Source: Streptomyces sp. CB02261 | Lineage (GTDB): Bacteria; Actinomycetota; Actinomycetes; Streptomycetales; Streptomycetaceae | NCBI RefSeq assembly: GCF_001905665.1 | Contig: NZ_LIVX01000011.1 | Span: forward strand, 202,771-266,770 | DNA length: 64,000 nt | Direction of reading: 5' to 3' | In this document: positions 1 to 8,757 of the stretch, in pieces | How the letters are laid out: each line of letters opens with the position of its first letter | How positions within the stretch are numbered: position 1 is the stretch's first letter | Notes under the pieces: generated by a model | What the model was told of the DNA's origin: nothing | What the model saw: the letters and a program-made list of their open reading frames with translations, nothing else | The model's database searches: none | Translations under genes and position numbers: made by a program

Positions 1-122
1 CGGATGGTGACCATGTGGTCGGTGAAGTGGCGGCCGAATCCGGGGTCGGCCAGGATCGCTTCGCGCTCCGCGTCGGACAGCGGGCTGGAGGAGGGCTTGA
101 GCTCGATCGTGGGCGTCGTCAT
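1..122 (-). CDS. ilvE: Branched-chain aminotransferase IlvE, N-terminal part (runs off the window)
   Basis: Only the first 40 codons are present. They begin at the ATG at 122 and run leftwards out of the window. The product starts MTTPTIELKPSSSPLSDAER and continues with GFGRHFTDHM, which matches the N-terminus of Streptomyces branched-chain aminotransferases. The full enzyme is a PLP-dependent fold-type IV transaminase that carries out the last step of leucine, isoleucine and valine synthesis in the cytoplasm. leuB lies behind it in the same orientation, and ilvBNC is in the same window. Identification rests on the N-terminus alone, because the catalytic lysine region is outside the window. 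Confidence 0.85.
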   Translation of the reverse strand, partial: MTTPTIELKPSSSPLSDAEREAILADPGFGRHFTDHMVTI

Positions 123-378
123 GAGTGCGTGTCCTTCACCGGTTGTGTGGGGAGGACCGCGCTCACGCCTCAGTCACGGACCGAAGTCCATGACTGTGTG
201 GACGTCCGAGCATGCCCGCATGCCGCGGCCCCACGTCCGATTATCGCTCGCGGGAACCGGTGCACGAAACGGGTGAACACGGTCCAGGGTTCGATGGTGG
301 CACCCCACGACCGCACAGGTACAGCCGCCGGGTGCAGGTGCGACCCGGCGGCTGCTGTCGTATGGCAGTCGGCGCGGG
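123..378. promoter_or_regulatory. Upstream region of ilvE with a leuB terminator
   Basis: These 256 bases hold no credible gene. They contain the leader and promoter of ilvE, transcribed leftwards, and a hairpin just past the leuB stop that is listed separately. Near the ilvE end there is a dyad of GTCCA (186-190) and TGGAC (199-203), overlapping the palindrome GGACGTCC (200-207). A TGTGGACG element also occurs upstream of leuB, so a shared regulator is possible but unproven. Confidence 0.4.
322..354 (-). terminator. leuB terminator hairpin
   Basis: A perfect 12-bp stem pairs CAGCCGCCGGGT (322-333) with ACCCGGCGGCTG (343-354) around a 9-nt loop, 25 bases past the leuB stop. There is no clear T-run, which is common in Streptomyces terminators. 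It separates leuB from the ilvE promoter. Confidence 0.65.
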
Positions 379-1419
379 TCAGCTCGCTACGCGCGCGGCG
401 AGCGCGTCGCCGATCTCGTCCGTCGTACGGACGGCCGCGCCGCGCTCGGTGAGGTCGGCGGCGACGGCGGCCTCGACCCGGGCGGCCTCGGTCTCGTAGC
501 CGAGGTGGCGCAGCAGGAGGGCGACGGAGAGGACGGTGGCCGTGGGGTCGGCCTTGCCCTGGCCCGCGATGTCCGGCGCGGAGCCGTGGACCGGCTCGAA
601 CATCGACGGGAACTCGCCGCTCGGGTTGATGTTGCCGGAGGCGGCGACGCCGATGCCGCCGGAGACGGCCGCGGCGAGGTCGGTGATGATGTCGCCGAAG
701 AGGTTGTCGGTGACGATCACGTCGAAGCGGGCCGGGTCGGTGACGAGGAAGATCGTCGCGGCGTCGACGTGCAGGTAGTCGGTGGTGACCTCGGGGAACT
801 CCCCGGCGACCTTCTGGAAGATGTCCGTCCAGAGGTGCCCGGCGAAGGTCAGCACGTTGTTCTTGTGGACCAGCGTCAGCTTCTTGCGCGGGCGGGCCTG
901 GGCGCGGGCGAAGGCGTCCCGGACGACCCGCTCCACACCGAAGGCGGTGTTGACCGAGACCTCGGTGGCGACCTCGTGCGGGGTGCCCTTGCGGATGGTG
1001 CCGCCGTTGCCGGTGTACGGGCCCTCGGTGCCCTCGCGGACCACGACGAAGTCGATCTCCGGCTGCCCGGCGAGCGGGGTCGCGACGCCGGGGAGCAGCT
1101 TCGAGGGACGCAGGTTCACGTGGTGGTCGAAGGCGAAGCGGAGCTTCAGCAGGAAGCCGCGCTCCAGGACGCCGGAGGGCACCGACGGGTCGCCGATGGC
1201 GCCGAGCAGGATGGCGTCGTGCTTCTTGAGGGAGGCGAGATCGGCGTCGGTGAGGGTCTCACCGGTGGCGTGGTAGCGCTTGGCGCCGAAGTCGTACTCC
1301 TCGGTCTCCAGCTTCACGTCCTGGGGAAGGACGGCCGCGAGGATCTTGAGGCCTTGGGCCACGACCTCCTGGCCGATGCCGTCGCCGGGGATGACTGCGA
1401 GATCGATGCTGTGAGACAT
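379..1419 (-). CDS. leuB: 3-isopropylmalate dehydrogenase
   Basis: The 346-residue product oxidatively decarboxylates 3-isopropylmalate to 2-oxoisocaproate with NAD+, the third step specific to leucine synthesis. It starts MSHSIDLAVIPGDGIGQEVV, the typical N-terminus of the isocitrate/isopropylmalate dehydrogenase family. It carries the metal-binding segment TDNLFGDIITDLAA and the cofactor loop MFEPVHGSAPDIAGQG. The length is normal for the short actinobacterial form. The ATG at 1419 has a weak GTAGGG ribosome site. ilvE follows in the same orientation but is separated by a hairpin, so the two are probably transcribed separately. Confidence 0.96.
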   Translation of the reverse strand: MSHSIDLAVIPGDGIGQEVVAQGLKILAAVLPQDVKLETEEYDFGAKRYHATGETLTDADLASLKKHDAILLGAIGDPSVPSGVLERGFLLKLRFAFDHHVNLRPSKLLPGVATPLAGQPEIDFVVVREGTEGPYTGNGGTIRKGTPHEVATEVSVNTAFGVERVVRDAFARAQARPRKKLTLVHKNNVLTFAGHLWTDIFQKVAGEFPEVTTDYLHVDAATIFLVTDPARFDVIVTDNLFGDIITDLAAAVSGGIGVAASGNINPSGEFPSMFEPVHGSAPDIAGQGKADPTATVLSVALLLRHLGYETEAARVEAAVAADLTERGAAVRTTDEIGDALAARVAS

Positions 1420-1458
1420 GTCGGCACCCTACTCTTCGTCCCATCGTCTGACACGCTA

Positions 1459-1475
1459 CGTCCACCATGTGGACG
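1459..1475. promoter_or_regulatory. 17-bp inverted repeat upstream of leuB
   Basis: CGTCCAC (1459-1465) and GTGGACG (1469-1475) form a perfect 7-bp dyad with a 3-bp spacer, 40 bases upstream of the leuB start. Its position suits an operator or a 5'-leader hairpin. No regulator can be named from the sequence. Confidence 0.45.
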
Positions 1476-1501
1476 AACCGCCATGTCGACGCGGGCGGGC
1501 C

Positions 1502-1633
1502 TCAGTGGCCGGTGGAGCCGCCGTTGTCACGGCGGTCGAGGGCGCGCTGGAGGGCTGCGGCGGCGTTCTGGCGGGCCTCGTCGCTGGGACGGTTGGCGGA
1601 GTGGCGGACGCGGCGGGCGGTCTGAGTGGCCAT
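1502..1633 (-). CDS. 43-residue basic conserved hypothetical protein
   Basis: A short gene runs from the ATG at 1633 to a TGA at 1502-1504. The product begins MATQTARRVRHSANRPSDEA, continues with a predicted helical segment rich in Ala, Gln and Arg, and ends NGGSTGH. An AAGGAG ribosome site lies about 10 bases before the ATG, which is strong support for translation. It looks like the small conserved protein found beside leuB in other Streptomyces, recalled from memory. The high Arg content and the ARRVRHSANRPSDEARQ segment suggest nucleic-acid or RNA contact, but no function is known. Its upstream region carries three palindromes, listed separately. It is transcribed towards leuB but 82 bases separate the genes. 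Confidence 0.7.
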   Translation of the reverse strand: MATQTARRVRHSANRPSDEARQNAAAALQRALDRRDNGGSTGH

Positions 1634-1651
1634 GAGAGATCGACTCCTTGA

Positions 1652-1710
1652 GATCAGTGGTGATCCACGGGATCAGCGGTGATCCGCATGTGCGGAGATC
1701 AGTGGTGATC
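1652..1710. repeat. Three copies of a GATCA-N4-TGATC palindrome
   Basis: The 14-bp element GATCAGTGGTGATC occurs at 1652-1665 and 1697-1710. A one-base variant, GATCAGCGGTGATC, lies at 1671-1684. Each copy is a 5-bp dyad around a 4-bp core. The start-to-start spacings are 19 and 26 bp. They lie 19-77 bases upstream of the ATG of the 43-codon gene, so they sit in its promoter or leader. An array like this suggests cooperative binding by a dimeric regulator. No candidate protein is known. Confidence 0.65.
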
Positions 1711-1905
1711 GAAGGCGCCGGCAGGGGCGGGGAGCGCCGCCGCAGGGGTTACCTGCACAGGGCATCGCGCTCTCGGCCGCCATTCGCTGATGAAGCGAGA
1801 CGTTCGGCTCCTACAACGCTAGGACAGGCAGCCGCATCTGTCTCCACAATTACTCGGACTTCCTACTATCTGAGACGGCACCCTCCCCCGGCGTTTCTAT
1901 CTAGC

Positions 1906-1933
1906 TTGCATACCTACCTAGCTGGTGATGCAA
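1906..1933. promoter_or_regulatory. Candidate PadR operator
   Basis: TTGCAT (1906-1911) and ATGCAA (1928-1933) form an inverted repeat with a 16-bp spacer that ends 7 bases before the padR ATG. PadR proteins usually repress their own operon through such AT-containing dyads. The assignment is inferred from position. Confidence 0.45.
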
Positions 1934-1940
1934 TGAGGCC

Positions 1941-2282
1941 ATGGCCGCAGACCGCAGATCCAGCTGGCTCAAGGGAGTCCTCGACCTGCTCGTCCTCTCC
2001 CGCCTGACCGACGGAGAGAACTACGGGTACGAGATCGCCAAGGCGCTCGCCGAGGCGGGACTCGGCGAGATCAAGGGGGGGACGCTCTATCCCGTACTGA
2101 ACCGCCTGGAGGAGGCCGGCCTGGTGGAGGCCGAGTTCCGCGCCGCCGAGCGCGGCCCGGGACGCCGCTACTACCGGCTCACCGGGGCCGGCCGCGAGCT
2201 GCTCGCCGCGGAGAGCGGCGCCTGGCTGGACTTCCACCGCACCGTACGCGCCATGCTCACTCCAGGGGGAACGACACCATGA
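1941..2282 (+). CDS. PadR family transcriptional regulator
   Basis: This 113-residue protein is a short PadR regulator with a winged helix-turn-helix. The family signature is seen in VLDLLVLSRLTDGENYGYEI and in the wing segment GGTLYPVLNRLEEAGLVEAE, followed by RRYYRLTGAGREL. There is only a short C-terminal dimerisation helix, so it belongs to the compact subfamily. The ATG at 1941 is preceded by little ribosome-site sequence, so the mRNA could be leaderless or short-leadered. The stop overlaps the next start in an ATGA tetranucleotide, so the two genes are translationally coupled. PadR-plus-membrane-protein pairs are a recurrent arrangement in which PadR represses its own operon. Confidence 0.9.
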   Translation: MAADRRSSWLKGVLDLLVLSRLTDGENYGYEIAKALAEAGLGEIKGGTLYPVLNRLEEAGLVEAEFRAAERGPGRRYYRLTGAGRELLAAESGAWLDFHRTVRAMLTPGGTTP

Positions 2283-3013
2283 CCACCGACGCCTACTTCA
2301 CCGATCTCTCCGGCGCGCTGCGTGCCGCCGGCGTACCGGACGAGCAGATCACCGCCACCGTCGAGGACCTGCGCGCCCACCTCGCGGAGACGGGGGCGGA
2401 CCCGCGGGAGGAGTTCGGTCCCGCGGACGGGTTCGCCGCACGGCTCGGCGGGCTCGCCCCGGCACCCGGCGAGCCGGACGAGCGGGCGGAGTCCTGGACC
2501 TGGACCGCCGACCTCTTCAACGACCGCCGGATGCTCGCCGTCCACGGCGACCAGGGCTGGGAGGTGGAGTCGCTCGACGCGCTCGGCCGCTTCGTCTGCC
2601 GCCGCCCCGCGACGGCGACGCTGCGGTGGGAGTACCGCCGCGAGGTCATCGGCGCCCGGCGCCGCGCGAAGGTCCTGGCCGAGCTTGAGCCCGAGGGCTG
2701 GGAACTGTGCGGCGAGTGGCTGGTGTACGGCTACTTCAAGCGGCCGCGCGCGGCGACGACGGGCCCGGCGGGCGCCCTGGAGGCTCCGCCGGCCGCGCCG
2801 GGCCGGTGGCTGTTCCTGAGCCGCCGCGGCAAGGCGGCGGTCGCGGTGTGGCTCGTGCTGGTCGGCGGCGCGACGACGGCGTGCTTCATGGGGACGCTCG
2901 GCACGGGCGGGCTGGCGATCTCCATCGCCCTCGTCTCCATGTTCTCCGCCCTGTACACGGCCCACCTGGAGGCGGCCAAGGGCCGCGAGGCGCAGAGCCC
3001 GCCCGCGCCCTGA
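2279..3013 (+). CDS. PadR-coupled membrane protein
   Basis: The 244-residue product starts at the ATG overlapping the padR stop. Residues 1-60 (TDLSGALRAAGVPDEQITAT, then VEDLRAHLAETGADPREEFG) resemble the helical N-terminal part of DUF1700/HAAS-type proteins that accompany PadR regulators. A soluble middle part is rich in Trp and Arg. Two membrane segments follow near residues 180-200 (VAVWLVLVGGATTACFMG) and 205-225 (LAISIALVSMFSALYTAHL). The N-terminal portion is therefore probably cytoplasmic. The role is unknown; family context suggests envelope stress or membrane regulation under PadR control. Confidence 0.75.
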   Translation: MTTDAYFTDLSGALRAAGVPDEQITATVEDLRAHLAETGADPREEFGPADGFAARLGGLAPAPGEPDERAESWTWTADLFNDRRMLAVHGDQGWEVESLDALGRFVCRRPATATLRWEYRREVIGARRRAKVLAELEPEGWELCGEWLVYGYFKRPRAATTGPAGALEAPPAAPGRWLFLSRRGKAAVAVWLVLVGGATTACFMGTLGTGGLAISIALVSMFSALYTAHLEAAKGREAQSPPAP

Positions 3014-3020
3014 AGCGGCC

Positions 3021-3557
3021 TCACATCACGTCGCCGTCCCGCCAGTCGAAGACGAGGGCGGCGGCGGGATCGGGCAGCTCCCGGCCGGCCGCCGGGCGCA
3101 GATAGACGAACCCCTCCTCCTCGGCGAGCCGGACGACCCCCTCGGGCCCCATGGCCTCCAGACGCCCCTCCCAGACCTGCCAGCCGCGCGCCCGGTAGAG
3201 CGCGGCCCCGTCGTCCGTGGCACCGAGGGCCCCGAAGAGGTACGCCCCGTCGATGACCCGCTCCAGCTCGGCCATCACCGCCCCGCCGAGCCCCTGACGC
3301 CTGCGGTCGGCGCGGACGGCGACCCCTTCGACGTACCCGACGCGGTACGAGCGGCCGCGGTGGAGGGCCCGGCGCATCACGACGGCGCCATGGGCGGTGA
3401 TGCCCCGCTCGTCCTCGGTCCAGGCGTGGACGCCGCCGAGGGTGTGGTCCCAGTCGTCGTCGGTGAAGTCACCCTCGAAGGCGGAGTCGAGCAGCTCGCG
3501 TACGGAGCGGAGCCGGTCGGCCCCGACGTCATGGGTGGGCGCGATCCTCACGGTCAT
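3021..3557 (-). CDS. GNAT acetyltransferase of the aminoglycoside 2'-N-acetyltransferase, AAC(2')-I, type
   Basis: The 178-residue protein closely follows the mycobacterial chromosomal AAC(2')-I enzymes as I remember them. Shared stretches are GDFTDDDWDHTLGGVHAW (29-46), the acetyl-CoA-binding region GYVEGVAVRADRRRQGLG (74-91), ALYRARGWQVWEG (about 124-136) and the C-terminal FDWRDGDV. Such enzymes acetylate the 2'-amine of aminoglycosides, although chromosomal members may have another physiological substrate. The last residue is Met where the M. tuberculosis enzyme ends in Trp, so substrate contacts may differ. The start is the ATG at 3557, with no clear ribosome site. It is convergent with the PadR pair. 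Confidence 0.82.
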   Translation of the reverse strand: MTVRIAPTHDVGADRLRSVRELLDSAFEGDFTDDDWDHTLGGVHAWTEDERGITAHGAVVMRRALHRGRSYRVGYVEGVAVRADRRRQGLGGAVMAELERVIDGAYLFGALGATDDGAALYRARGWQVWEGRLEAMGPEGVVRLAEEEGFVYLRPAAGRELPDPAAALVFDWRDGDVM

Positions 3558-3604
3558 GGGCCCAGACTCGCACAGCGGCCCGGGGCGCCCGGCCGGTACA
3601 TGAG

Positions 3605-3647
3605 AACCGCCCCCGTCTCCGGTTGGGGGACCGGGGAGGGGGGCGGT
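3605..3647 (-). terminator. pruA terminator hairpin
   Basis: Downstream of pruA, AACCGCCCCCGTCTCCGGT (3605-3623) faces ACCGGGGAGGGGGGCGGT (3630-3647) across a short G-rich loop. The stem is about 17 bp with two non-Watson-Crick positions. It lies between pruA and the acetyltransferase gene. Confidence 0.6.
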
Positions 3648-3670
3648 GATCAGGGGGTGCCGCGGGCGGG

Positions 3671-5302
<1,632 letters not shown>

Positions 5303-5332
5303 GGGTCTCGATACTCCTAGTGAGAGGTGGGC

Positions 5333-6259
5333 TCAGCCCTTGGTGAGGATGGAGCGGACGAAGAAGAGGAGGTTGGCCGGCTTCTCCGCGAGGCGGCGCA
5401 TGAAGTAGCCGTACCAGTCGGTGCCGTAGGCGGTGTACACGCGCATGCGGTGTCCCTCGGCGGCGAGGCGGGTCTGCTCCTCGCCGCGGATGCCGTACAG
5501 CATCTGGAACTCGTACTCGTCCAGCTTGCGCCCGGCGCGGCGGGCGAGCTCCTGGCCGATGGAGATCAGGCGCGGGTCGTGGGACCCGATCATCGGGTAG
5601 CCCTCGCCGTCCATGAGGATCTTCATGATCCGGACGTACGCCCTGTCGATCCCGGGCTTGTCCTGGATGGCGACGGAGGCGGGCTCCTTGTAGGCGCCCT
5701 TCACGATCCGGACGCGGGAGCCGTTCTCGGCCAGGCGGCGGGCGTCGTCCTCGGTGCGGAAGAGGTAGGCCTGGATGACGCAGCCGGTCTGCGGGAAGTC
5801 CTTCCGGAGCTCCTCGTGGATGGCGAACATCGAGTCGAGGGTGGTGTGGTCCTCGGCGTCCAGGGTGACGGTGGTGCCGATCTCGGCGGCGGCCTCGACG
5901 ACGGTCCGGACGTTCGCGAGGGCCAGCTCGTGGCCGTTCTCCAGCGACTGGCCGAACATCGACAGCTTGACGGACATCTCGGCGCGCTCGCCGAGGCCCA
6001 GCTCCTTGAGGCGGCTGATGAGCTCCAGGTAGGCGTCCCGGGCGGCGTACGACTGCTCGACGGTGGTGATGTCCTCGCCGACGACGTCGAGGGTGACCTC
6101 CAGGCCGCGGTCGCTCAGCTCCTGGACGATCGGGACGACGTCGTCGACCGACTCCCCGGCGATGAAGCGGGCGACGACCTGCTTGGTCCCGGGGGCGGCC
6201 GACACGAAACGGCGCATCTTGTCGCTGCGCGACGCGGCGAGGATCACGGGACCCAGCAC
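5333..6259 (-). CDS. putA: Proline dehydrogenase, monofunctional
   Basis: The FAD enzyme oxidises proline to 1-pyrroline-5-carboxylate, passing electrons to the quinone pool. I chose the GTG at 6259 because GGAGGT lies 4 bases before it and it gives 308 residues, the usual Streptomyces length. The open frame extends up to 6388 but lacks a ribosome site there. Family features seen are the barrel strands TVTLDAEDHTTLDSMFAIHE and VRIVKGAYKEPASVAIQD, GSHDPRLI, and the substrate-site helix YEFQMLYGIR near the C-terminus. It is divergent from a PucR regulator, a typical arrangement for proline-inducible expression. Confidence 0.95.
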   Translation of the reverse strand: MLGPVILAASRSDKMRRFVSAAPGTKQVVARFIAGESVDDVVPIVQELSDRGLEVTLDVVGEDITTVEQSYAARDAYLELISRLKELGLGERAEMSVKLSMFGQSLENGHELALANVRTVVEAAAEIGTTVTLDAEDHTTLDSMFAIHEELRKDFPQTGCVIQAYLFRTEDDARRLAENGSRVRIVKGAYKEPASVAIQDKPGIDRAYVRIMKILMDGEGYPMIGSHDPRLISIGQELARRAGRKLDEYEFQMLYGIRGEEQTRLAAEGHRMRVYTAYGTDWYGYFMRRLAEKPANLLFFVRSILTKG

Positions 6260-6442
6260 GGGGACCTCCAGAAGGACAGGGTGACGAAGGATGCTGTACC
6301 CGATGTTTCGGAAGAAACCGGGAACAGCACGAAGAACCACCGTGAAACCTAAGGATCGCTCCGATCGTCCGCCATCTACAGCTGTCACGCATCCGTGCGC
6401 GGCGTCTCATACACATGTCTGAGAGGGTGCGAGAATGGCGCT

Positions 6443-7555
6443 GTGAAGGGCGATTACCAAGAACTGGTGGACGAGATCTCCGCGCTGCTGGGAGCCCCGG
6501 CGACCCTGGAGAACCGCGATTTCGGGCTGATCGCCTTCGGTGCCCACGACAGCGACGACGACACCGCGATGGACCCCGTCCGGACCCGGTCGATCCTGAC
6601 CCGGAAGTCGACCCCGGCGGTCCGCGCCTGGTTCGAAGGCTTCGGCATCACCCGGGCGACGGGCCCGATCCGCATCCCGGCCGCCCCCGACGCCGGGGTG
6701 TTCCGGGACCGCCTGTGCCTGCCCGTACGGCATCGGGGCGTCGTCCTCGGGTACGTCTGGCTCCTCGACGCCGAGCCCGGCCCCACGCCCGCCCAGCTCA
6801 CGGCCGCGATGGAGGTCGCCACCCGGATCGGCGACCTCATCGCCGACGAGGAGCGCGCGGACGCCGACCTCTCGCGCGAGTTCGCCGCGGTCCTCACCGC
6901 CGGGCGCGGCTGGCAGAGCGACATGGCCGTCGCGGCCCTCCGGGCCGCCCTGGGGCCCAGCGCGGACGGTCTGCACACCGTCGTCTGCGTGACCCCCTGG
7001 CCGGGCGAGGCCCCGTCGATCCGGGCGGTCCCCGGCGCGGCGGCGGTCGCCACGATCCCGGAGGGCGAGTCCCTCGCCGTCCTCGTACGGCTGCGCACGG
7101 CCGAGGACCTCTCCCCCGCCCACGCGGCCGCCGACCGGTTGCGCGCCGCCGCACCGGCCGGCATCGCGACCCCCCGCCGGGGGCTCACGGAGCTCGCGGC
7201 GGCCTGGCGGGAGGCCAACACGGCGGCCCGTGCCGCCACGGCGCAGCCGACGCTCGGGCCCGTCGCGGAGTGGGCCGGGATCGGCCCGTACCGGCTGCTC
7301 GCGGCGCTCTACCACCCCGAGGTCGACCCCGCCGTCGCCCCGCTGCTCGCCCCCGCCCACGCCGAACTGGCCCGCACCGCCGAGGTGTTCCTCGACAACG
7401 CGGGCCAGGCCGGGCGCACGGCGGCCGCCCTGGGCATTCACCGCCAGACCCTGTACTACCGGCTGTCCCGGGTCGAACAGCTCACGGGTCTGGACCTGGA
7501 CGACGGCGAGGACCGCCTCCTCCTCCACATGTCCCTGAAGTCGGCCCGGCTCTGA
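6443..7555 (+). CDS. PucR family regulator of proline catabolism
   Basis: The 370-residue protein begins at the GTG at 6443 (residues MKGDYQELVDEISALLGAPA). The N-terminal half has the look of a small-molecule sensing domain, and the C-terminus has the PucR helix-turn-helix: GQAGRTAAALGIHRQTLYYR then LSRVEQLTGLDLDDGEDRLL. It is transcribed divergently from putA-pruA across 183 bases, so it is the likely proline-responsive activator. The inferred inducer is proline or P5C, which the sequence does not show. An upstream in-frame ATG at 6395 exists but would cut into the shared promoter region. Confidence 0.88.
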   Translation: MKGDYQELVDEISALLGAPATLENRDFGLIAFGAHDSDDDTAMDPVRTRSILTRKSTPAVRAWFEGFGITRATGPIRIPAAPDAGVFRDRLCLPVRHRGVVLGYVWLLDAEPGPTPAQLTAAMEVATRIGDLIADEERADADLSREFAAVLTAGRGWQSDMAVAALRAALGPSADGLHTVVCVTPWPGEAPSIRAVPGAAAVATIPEGESLAVLVRLRTAEDLSPAHAAADRLRAAAPAGIATPRRGLTELAAAWREANTAARAATAQPTLGPVAEWAGIGPYRLLAALYHPEVDPAVAPLLAPAHAELARTAEVFLDNAGQAGRTAAALGIHRQTLYYRLSRVEQLTGLDLDDGEDRLLLHMSLKSARL

Positions 7556-7604
7556 ACACCCGCCCCTCCAGGCCTGTTTCCGTACGGGCCGGTTTATAGG
7601 ATCT

Positions 7605-7620
7605 CCCCGTGATCACGGGG
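7605..7620. promoter_or_regulatory. 16-bp perfect palindrome across a start codon, with an upstream -10-like box
   Basis: CCCCGTGATCACGGGG at 7605-7620 is perfectly self-complementary and contains the GTG start at 7609. A -10-like TATAGG lies at 7595-7600, which would place transcription start at or next to the GTG. This suggests a leaderless mRNA whose start lies inside an operator. A repressor bound here would block initiation, or the RNA hairpin could hide the start. Confidence 0.5.
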
Positions 7621-8757
7621 AACTGGGCGCCGCCGACGCACACGGAACGGCTGCTGTACGAGGCCGGGACGCGCGGCGACCGGGCCGCCGCCCTGGACGC
7701 CCTCGGGCGGACCCGGCTCTACGTCCTGCAGGCACGGGTGCACGCGGACGCTCCGGGCCACACCCCGCCCCTCCCCGCCCGGCGCGACAAGGCCGCCCGG
7801 CGCACCGTCGTACCGGTGCTGACCGAGGGCATGCTGCCGGCGTGGCACCCCGACTGGGTGTTCGAGCAGACCACCCTCGCCAGACTCGCCGCGGCCTGGC
7901 CGAACGACCGGTGGTGGCTCGCGGTCAACCCGGACACCCCGTTCGGGGCCGCGCTCCCGGCCCGGGCCGCCGACCGGCGGACCTGGGAGGAGGCGGGCAT
8001 CCGGGGCGGCGGACCGGCGCGGCTCCGCCTGCTCACCCACGCCGGTGGGCCGCTGCACGGACCGGTCGCGCACGCCCTGGCGCTCGGCGCGCACCTCGCC
8101 GTGCTCAACGGCCTGGTGTGGAACGGGCTCGGCGCCCAGTACGAGGACTACCCCACCGATGTCGCCCGGTTGCGCCGGCCCTGGGCCGTCCACCACCGGG
8201 CGGACTTCCGGGACAAGCTGCGGACCCTCATCGCCACCCGGCTCGTCGGCCGGGTCCCCGAGGCCGTCCTGGGGATGCGGCGCCGCCTCGCCGCACGCCT
8301 CGGCCACCCGCCTACCGACGCCCAGTGGGCCTCGATGGTCACCGTGAACTTCGAGCGGGACGACCCCTACGGGGAGGACCTGGCCGAGGCCGAGCGGTTC
8401 CTGCGCCGGATCACCCACTACGAGGAGCGGTTCCGCGCCGACGGCCTCCTCGCCCCCGACGGCCGGATCGACACCCTCGCCGCCTTCGACCACGGCCGGG
8501 CCGTGAACGTCGTACGGCTCGCGCTCGGCGCGCGGTACTGCGACCCGCAGGAGGCGGAGCAGTCCCTCCTGAGGATCCTCGAACCCGCCCGGCAGGCGTA
8601 CGACTCCTGGGAGGCGTTCTCCCTCGGCTATCTCCTCGCCCGGCTGATCCACTTCGACGAGGGCGACCCCGAGCCGATGTACCGGGAGTCCGTGGCCGTC
8701 CACCGCATCCTCACCCAGGACCCTTCGAGCCCCTACCGGAACATCCCGTGGTCATGA
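7609..8757 (+). CDS. DUF1266-type protein with SseB-like N-terminal part (first of a tandem pair)
   Basis: The 382-residue cytoplasmic protein is a paralogue of its downstream neighbour. Shared features are LTEGMLPAWHPDWVFEQTTL, the LAVNPDTPFGAALPA stretch that resembles SseB N-terminal domains, GPLHGP, and the C-terminal block HGRAVNVVRLALGARYCDPQ then EAEQSLLRI and SWEAFSLGY. The last part follows the DUF1266 pattern (an early Arg-Ala-Val-Asn, a mid Ser-Trp, a final aromatic stretch). Both paralogues end in PYRN/PWRN-type tails (NIPWS and NVPWR). No catalytic residues are recognisable. The GTG at 7609 has no ribosome site and is probably leaderless. It overlaps the next gene by ATGA. Confidence 0.72.
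   Translation: MITGNWAPPTHTERLLYEAGTRGDRAAALDALGRTRLYVLQARVHADAPGHTPPLPARRDKAARRTVVPVLTEGMLPAWHPDWVFEQTTLARLAAAWPNDRWWLAVNPDTPFGAALPARAADRRTWEEAGIRGGGPARLRLLTHAGGPLHGPVAHALALGAHLAVLNGLVWNGLGAQYEDYPTDVARLRRPWAVHHRADFRDKLRTLIATRLVGRVPEAVLGMRRRLAARLGHPPTDAQWASMVTVNFERDDPYGEDLAEAERFLRRITHYEERFRADGLLAPDGRIDTLAAFDHGRAVNVVRLALGARYCDPQEAEQSLLRILEPARQAYDSWEAFSLGYLLARLIHFDEGDPEPMYRESVAVHRILTQDPSSPYRNIPWS

Larger units (their letters stand above)
1634..1940. promoter_or_regulatory. Divergent intergenic region between the 43-aa gene and padR
   Basis: About 300 bases without a gene. It is locally lower in GC than its surroundings around 1790-1935, as expected for promoters. The left third holds three palindromes and the right end holds a TTGCAT/ATGCAA dyad next to padR. 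No clear -35/-10 pair could be assigned with confidence. Confidence 0.5.
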
